Shown here piece after piece: positions 1 through 5,746 of a stretch of 5,746 bases of DNA. The notes below the pieces were generated by a model that was not told where the DNA came from, made no database searches, and saw only the letters and a list, made by a program, of their open reading frames with translations. The first letter of the stretch is position 1. Every line of letters starts with the position of its first letter. This DNA comes from a bacterium (GTDB lineage Bacteria > Verrucomicrobiota > Kiritimatiellia > UBA8416 > CAMZLY01), in contig DAOVUR010000128.1 of assembly GCA_030632465.1 (NCBI GenBank), positions 1 to 5,746 of the forward strand. Reading direction: 5' to 3'. Position numbers and translations under genes: made by a program.

Positions 1-2943
<2,943 letters not shown>

Positions 2944-2953
2944 ATCATTCATA

Positions 2954-2963
2954 AAGCATGCTT
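2954..2963. repeat. 10-bp perfect palindrome AAGCATGCTT between divergent genes
   Basis: AAGCATGCTT is an exact 10-bp palindrome in the centre of the divergent intergenic region. It lies just upstream of the -35-like TTGCAT (2962-2967), which it overlaps by two bases. The position would suit an operator that influences either direction. No binding protein can be named from sequence, and one short palindrome could be chance. Confidence 0.4.
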
Positions 2964-3043
2964 GCATACTACTTATGATTCATATACTCTACAAGAATTA
3001 AGTAGAATGCTATCTACTTTTATGCAAACACTGGAGATTTAAG
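2962..3043 (+). promoter_or_regulatory. Candidate promoter and 5' leader of the parB-like/gltA unit
   Basis: Two sigma-70-like arrangements can be drawn. One is TTGCAT (2962-2967) with TATACT (2983-2988) at a short 15-bp spacing. The other is TTCATA (2979-2984) with TAGAAT (3003-3008) at 18 bp. Neither is decisive. The Shine-Dalgarno sequence GGAG (3033-3036) lies seven bases before the ATG at 3044 and supports that start. The only room for a promoter of the downstream pair is here, because the two genes are 13 bp apart. Confidence 0.4.
3000..3019. repeat. Inverted repeat AAGTAGA-N6-TCTACTT in the parB-like leader
   Basis: Perfect 7-bp arms (3000-3006 and 3013-3019) flank the six bases ATGCTA, ending 13 bases before the Shine-Dalgarno sequence. 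As DNA it could be an operator overlapping the candidate -10 TAGAAT. As RNA it would form a modest stem-loop in the leader. It lacks a following T-run, so it is not an intrinsic terminator. Confidence 0.45.
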
Positions 3044-3439
3044 ATGCAGGTATCAATTCATAAAATTATAATAGAAAACCGTATTCGTAAAGAACTCGGC
3101 GACCTTACTCCTCTTATGAATAGCTTGCAGAAACATGGTCAACTAAACCCTATCGTTATTGATGAAAACACCAATCTGATTGCTGGACATCGTCGTCTTG
3201 AATCAGCCAAACGCTTAGGCTGGCTAGCAGTCGAAACCATTTGCCTAAAAGAATTAAGTAATTCAGAGAAAATAGAACTTGAAATAGATGAAAATGTTCA
3301 TCGCAAAGAATTAACAACGGAAGAGCTTTCAGACGGCTACGAACGCCTCGAAAAACTTAACAAACCCTCCGTACTAAAACGTATCGGACTGTTTCTAGGA
3401 CAGTTATGGGCAAAGTTGTTCCGTAGACAAACCAAATAA
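3044..3439 (+). CDS. Small ParB/sulfiredoxin-fold protein without HTH
   Basis: This 131-aa protein has a ParB N-terminal domain over about residues 1-90. The stretch LNPIVIDENTNLIAGHRRLE (34-53) carries GHRR, the counterpart of the ParB GERR box, and ENVHRKEL (83-90) corresponds to the ENxxR box. In ParB these motifs help bind CTP, so nucleotide binding is plausible here but unproven. After residue 90 an acidic helix (TTEELSDGYERLEKL) takes the place where ParB begins its helix-turn-helix, and the protein then ends in a basic, amphipathic tail (about 108-131, with GLFLGQLWAKLFRR). It therefore lacks the parS-binding HTH and dimerisation domains. No parA or other partition gene is adjacent, so a chromosome-segregation role is not supported. 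It lies 13 bp upstream of citrate synthase on the same strand, implying co-transcription. The start is fixed by GGAG seven bases upstream. The domain call is firm; the function is unknown. Confidence 0.85.
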   Translation: MQVSIHKIIIENRIRKELGDLTPLMNSLQKHGQLNPIVIDENTNLIAGHRRLESAKRLGWLAVETICLKELSNSEKIELEIDENVHRKELTTEELSDGYERLEKLNKPSVLKRIGLFLGQLWAKLFRRQTK

Positions 3440-3452
3440 GGACTTAAAAATA

Positions 3453-4847
3453 ATGAGTAAACAGAAATCTATAACAGAACTAATCAAAGATGCTGCCAAA
3501 AAATCTAAGGTAGGCGCATATAATAAAGAAGATGCAACCCATAAACGTAAAGTCGCATGGCCTTTAGACTGTAATATTGGGCCAGGTCTTGAAGGTGCAA
3601 CAGCTTGCGAAACAAAAATCGGATATATCAACGGTGCACGTGGACAGATGATCTATCGTGGTTATGACATATTTGACCTCTGCGCAAACTCAACATTCGA
3701 AGAAGTATCCTACCTACTACAAAATGGCAACATGCCATCAGAAAAACAGCTTAATGCATACAAAAAGAAGCTTACTGAATACCGCTCCATCCCAAACACA
3801 CTACGCACTCTTTTAGGATTTGAGATCGAAAATATGCATCCTATGGCTGCATTACGACTCGGCACTAACCTTATGCGCCATCGCCTAACATGGAAAGATA
3901 GCGATTCCGCACGGCCACTAGCCGAAGAAGCTATCGCAGCCGATGAAGACTCCATCCCTATGGAAACACAGCCTTACGGTGAAAAACATGCGAAATACGA
4001 GTTCAAGAAGCATAAAACAGGCCGCCCAGCAGATGTAAGAACCACTACAGACGATGGCGAGTCACGTGACACATGCATAAGGCTCATCTCAGGTACAGCA
4101 ACACTAACCGCTGCAATTGCACGAATCAGAGAAGATAAACTCCCAATCGATCCAGATCCAACATTAGGACACGCCGCCAACTTCATCTACATGATGACAG
4201 GCAGAAAGCCAACAAAAGAAGAAGAAAGAGTCATGGACGTCTGTCTAATCCTTCATGCTGATCACGGCATGAACGCCAGCACATTCGCCTCACTCGTTGT
4301 TGCCTCAACACTATCAGATATCTACCTCTCCATTGGAGCTGGTATTGCAGCACTAAGTGGACCTCTACATGGTGGCGCTAACGAAGCAGTAATAAAAATG
4401 TTAGAAAAAATTGGGCCGGCCAAAAATGTAGAGGCGTGGTTCAAGAAAAAAACCAAGAAAAAAGAGAAGATCCCAGGTTTTGGACATCGCGTATACAAAG
4501 CGTACGATCCTAGAGCACTCATTCTAGCTCCACTTGCCAAACGACTTACTGCTGACGAACACGGAGAAGGCTCCGTTTTTGACACAGCCAACAAACTAGA
4601 AGACCTTGTTGTAAAAACATTAGGCAAAGAAAAAGGAATCTACCCTAACGTAGACTTCTATTCAGGCCTAGTCTATCGCAGCATGGGTATTCCAGACGCA
4701 ATGTTCACCCCTATCTTTGCCGTAAGCAGGGTATCAGGCTGGACAGCAAGAATCACAGAATACCTACAGAACAATCGTATCTTTAGACCACGCGCCGCAT
4801 ACACTGGCGACTTCGGCAAGAAATACGTACCACTAAAGAAACGCTAA
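3453..4847 (+). CDS. gltA: Citrate synthase with a roughly 50-residue internal insertion
   Basis: Condenses acetyl-CoA with oxaloacetate to citrate, the entry step of the TCA cycle; cytoplasmic. The protein has 464 residues. Conserved catalytic positions are visible: H271 (ILHADHGMNAST), H306 (GPLHGGANE) and D352 (VYKAYDPRA). H345 (PGFGHRVYK) and the substrate-binding arginine region RPRAAYTG (445-452) are also present. The N-terminal core YINGARGQMIYRGYDI follows a lysine-rich lead of about 33 residues. Between MHPMAALRLG and RLISGTATLTAAIARI there is a charged segment at about 148-206 (for example KYEFKKHKTGRPADVRTTTD) where most bacterial homologues have only a short helix-loop, so about 50 residues look inserted. 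A second lysine-rich patch, FKKKTKKKEK, occupies 330-339. The Shine-Dalgarno AAGGA (3438-3442) overlaps the stop codon of the parB-like gene, so the two are probably an operon and may be translationally coupled. Methylcitrate synthase is the main alternative, since the families overlap in sequence; no prp genes are near, which favours citrate synthase. Confidence 0.95.
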   Translation: MSKQKSITELIKDAAKKSKVGAYNKEDATHKRKVAWPLDCNIGPGLEGATACETKIGYINGARGQMIYRGYDIFDLCANSTFEEVSYLLQNGNMPSEKQLNAYKKKLTEYRSIPNTLRTLLGFEIENMHPMAALRLGTNLMRHRLTWKDSDSARPLAEEAIAADEDSIPMETQPYGEKHAKYEFKKHKTGRPADVRTTTDDGESRDTCIRLISGTATLTAAIARIREDKLPIDPDPTLGHAANFIYMMTGRKPTKEEERVMDVCLILHADHGMNASTFASLVVASTLSDIYLSIGAGIAALSGPLHGGANEAVIKMLEKIGPAKNVEAWFKKKTKKKEKIPGFGHRVYKAYDPRALILAPLAKRLTADEHGEGSVFDTANKLEDLVVKTLGKEKGIYPNVDFYSGLVYRSMGIPDAMFTPIFAVSRVSGWTARITEYLQNNRIFRPRAAYTGDFGKKYVPLKKR

Positions 4848-4869
4848 CAACACCACACAGATAAACTAC

Positions 4870-4916
4870 AAGGCTGAAACGGTTGAACTAAACTCAACCT
4901 TTCAGCCTTTTCTTTC
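4870..4916 (+). terminator. Intrinsic terminator of gltA
   Basis: A long hairpin starts 22 bases after the gltA stop. AAGGCTGAAA (4870-4879) pairs with TTTCAGCCTT (4900-4909), then after one bulged C (4880) GGTTGA (4881-4886) pairs with TCAACC (4894-4899) around a 7-base loop. A T-rich tail, TTTTCTTT, follows from 4908. On the reverse strand the flank is only weakly T-rich, so it is best as a forward terminator, although it also sits at the end of the convergent 84-aa ORF. Confidence 0.9.
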
Positions 4917-5148
4917 TCATTCGTGCAACCGCCTTATGATTAGCCTGTTGCTGGCGCTCATGAACATCCACATGAGAACGCTCTTCCTGTTGCCAACTTA
5001 TCACAGCCTCACAAATAGCGGAATCTGCACTTTTTAACAAAGCACCTATATTTATCTTCTCAACAGTCTCGCTCCACCCCGGTTTCCTCTGGTTAAATCC
5101 ACAAACACCAGATTTGTCAAACTCAAGATAGTCGACTACCTCACGCAT
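4894..5148 (-). CDS. Hypothetical protein, 84 aa, convergent with gltA
   Basis: I do not recognise this protein. It begins MREVVDYLEFDKSGVCGFNQ, has a middle helix-like stretch (INIGALLKSADSAICEAVIS, about 33-52) and ends in a Gln/His/Lys/Arg-rich tail (HERQQQANHKAVARMRKKRL). There is no signal peptide or membrane segment. The charged tail suggests a helical cytosolic, perhaps nucleic-acid-contacting, protein; that is inference. Its TGA (4896-4894) and last codons lie inside the right arm of the gltA terminator hairpin. The frame stays open for twelve codons above the ATG, to a stop at 5187-5185 (the codons directly before the ATG read NIADEDQVEI), with no ATG, GTG or TTG in that extension and no convincing Shine-Dalgarno sequence. 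It may be a real small gene or the 3' remnant of a longer one. Confidence 0.5.
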   Translation of the reverse strand: MREVVDYLEFDKSGVCGFNQRKPGWSETVEKINIGALLKSADSAICEAVISWQQEERSHVDVHERQQQANHKAVARMRKKRLKG

Positions 5149-5239
5149 AATTTCTACTTGATCTTCATCTGCAATATTTGTGTATTAAACTTCTTGCAAA
5201 CATATGCACTTTTCTATTTACCAAGAGTTAAGTACTACA

Positions 5240-5464
5240 TCAATTCCTCACAATGACTGCTATCTTCTTTTTAGAGAACTCAACTAACTCACCTACATTA
5301 ATATCTTTATCACAATTACCGGTAAATAATCCGTGAATAACGATTCCTTTATATAACATTTCATCATCAGGTATTTCAATGATTTCCACTACTAGATTAT
5401 GTTTTATATCTACGGTAACTTGATCTGAAATCTCGGGAATGAAATCTAAACTTCCATATATCAT
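5240..5464 (-). CDS. Hypothetical protein, 74 aa, predicted small beta-rich
   Basis: The sequence starts MIYGSLDFIPEISDQVTVDI and ends VGELVEFSKKKIAVIVRN. It alternates hydrophobic and polar residues in a way that suggests several beta strands: VTVDI, LVVEIIEI, KGIVIHGLF and the final LVEFSKKKIAVIV. The pattern of a Gly-rich strand followed by VGELVEFSKKKI loosely recalls small one-domain proteins of the DUF2314 or immunity-protein kind, where a GdxVxF turn precedes the last strand, but I cannot assign it. There is no signal peptide, membrane span or cysteine cluster. Its ATG overlaps the stop of a 22-codon ORF as ATGA and has no Shine-Dalgarno sequence of its own, which suggests coupled translation. 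Coding is supported by a sensible amino-acid mix and length; function is unknown. Confidence 0.6.
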   Translation of the reverse strand: MIYGSLDFIPEISDQVTVDIKHNLVVEIIEIPDDEMLYKGIVIHGLFTGNCDKDINVGELVEFSKKKIAVIVRN

Positions 5465-5529
5465 TTACGCCATACAGTTTTAACTACAGCATCATCTATA
5501 ATAGCATTAATATTTCTGTATTCTTTCAT
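5461..5529 (-). CDS. Possible 22-aa leader peptide coupled to the 74-aa ORF
   Basis: An ATG at 5529 opens 22 codons (MKEYRNINAIIDDAVVKTVW, then two basic residues) ending in a TGA that overlaps the next start as ATGA. An AAGAAA-like stretch lies about ten bases upstream, a weak ribosome-binding site. The downstream ATG lacks one, so termination-reinitiation would explain how it is translated. Alternatively a -1 slip at the final AAA would fuse the peptide to the 74-aa protein, or this is the remnant of a frameshifted longer N-terminus. The very short length makes it uncertain. Confidence 0.3.
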   Translation of the reverse strand: MKEYRNINAIIDDAVVKTVWRK

Positions 5530-5588
5530 TTCGCAATTTCTTGATTGGATGGTTCAAATACACTTCTCGGTATAAAGTATTATGTTTA

Positions 5589-5611
5589 GGAAAAATGATT
5601 TTACATTTTCC
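5589..5611. repeat. AT-rich inverted repeat after the right-edge gene
   Basis: GGAAAAATG (5589-5597) and CATTTTCC (5604-5611) are inverted copies with one unpaired A, separated by six bases. The repeat begins three bases beyond the stop of the gene entering from the right. It could be a weak transcript-end hairpin, but the stem is mostly A:T and no clear T-run follows it on the reverse strand. Confidence 0.3.
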
Positions 5612-5614
5612 GTA

Positions 5615-5746
5615 TTATTCCAACAAAGAAATAAGTATATTAATTCTTGGCACAGCAACTTTTTTCGCTTCTTTCGCAGATTTTATATATGCCCTTGGAT
5701 AGTCCTTGTCCCCTTGTTGATTTTCATCATATCTAAACGTCTTCCA
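5615..5746 (-). CDS. C-terminal end of an unknown protein (5' end beyond window)
   Basis: A reverse-strand frame is open from the right edge for 43 codons to a TAA at 5617-5615. It reads WKTFRYDENQQGDKDYPRAY followed by a lysine/alanine-rich helix and the hydrophobic end VAVPRINILISLLE. The residue mix looks protein-like rather than random for such AT-rich DNA, and the same strand carries the following small ORFs. I cannot name a family from this fragment, and a chance open frame of 43 codons is possible. About 85 bases separate it from the next candidate start at 5529. Confidence 0.45.
   Translation of the reverse strand, partial: WKTFRYDENQQGDKDYPRAYIKSAKEAKKVAVPRINILISLLE

Noticed and set aside
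3044..3439. The ParB-domain protein as a plasmid or chromosome partition factor
   Set aside because: There is no HTH, no C-terminal dimerisation domain, no adjacent parA and no recognisable parS (TGTTTCACGTGAAACA-like) site.
4446..4463. A7 and A6 runs in gltA as a programmed -1 frameshift site
   Set aside because: The heptamers AAAAAAC and AAAAAAG are not in the X XXY YYZ phase relative to the gltA frame, and the downstream zero frame is conserved citrate synthase (PGFGHRVYK).
3404..4627. Reverse-strand ORFs of 70-101 codons opposite the parB-like gene and gltA
   Set aside because: They are antisense shadows of well-supported genes, with Ser-rich, non-protein-like translations and no ribosome-binding sites.

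Overview
The window holds a divergent pair of transcription units followed by an AT-richer tail of short reverse-strand ORFs. The GC content is moderate to low, ribosome-binding sites are AAGGA/GGAG-like, and gene spacing is bacterial. The gene content is a LacZ-type glycoside hydrolase, a solitary ParB-domain protein and a citrate synthase with an unusual internal insertion. No gene here fixes the taxon. A free-living heterotrophic Gram-negative bacterium, perhaps of the Verrucomicrobiota/Lentisphaerota group, is only a low-confidence guess.

Left, 1-2886, reverse strand: a nearly complete GH2 beta-galactosidase. I checked 962 codons and found no stop. The C-terminal end, roughly 125 residues by comparison with E. 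coli LacZ, lies beyond the left edge. Apparent ORFs on the opposite strand across this stretch are shadows.

Middle, 2887-4916: a 157-bp divergent intergenic region carries AT-rich phased boxes on the lacZ side and two inverted repeats on the other side. It is followed by a probable two-gene operon of a 131-aa ParB/sulfiredoxin-fold protein without a DNA-binding HTH and a 464-aa citrate synthase 13 bp downstream. A strong intrinsic terminator closes the operon.

Right, 4894-5746, reverse strand: an 84-aa ORF whose stop codon lies inside the gltA terminator hairpin, a 74-aa ORF, a possible 22-aa leader that overlaps it by ATGA, and the C-terminal end of a further gene entering from the right edge. 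None of these is recognisable. The lower GC and the small unassignable ORFs suggest accessory or eroding DNA.

Functionally, LacZ would release galactose and glucose from beta-galactosides in the cytoplasm, and citrate synthase feeds acetyl-CoA into the TCA cycle. The two units are divergent and need not be co-regulated. The most unusual point is the linkage of a CTP-motif-bearing, HTH-less ParB-like protein to gltA. I see no clear new defence or mobile system.
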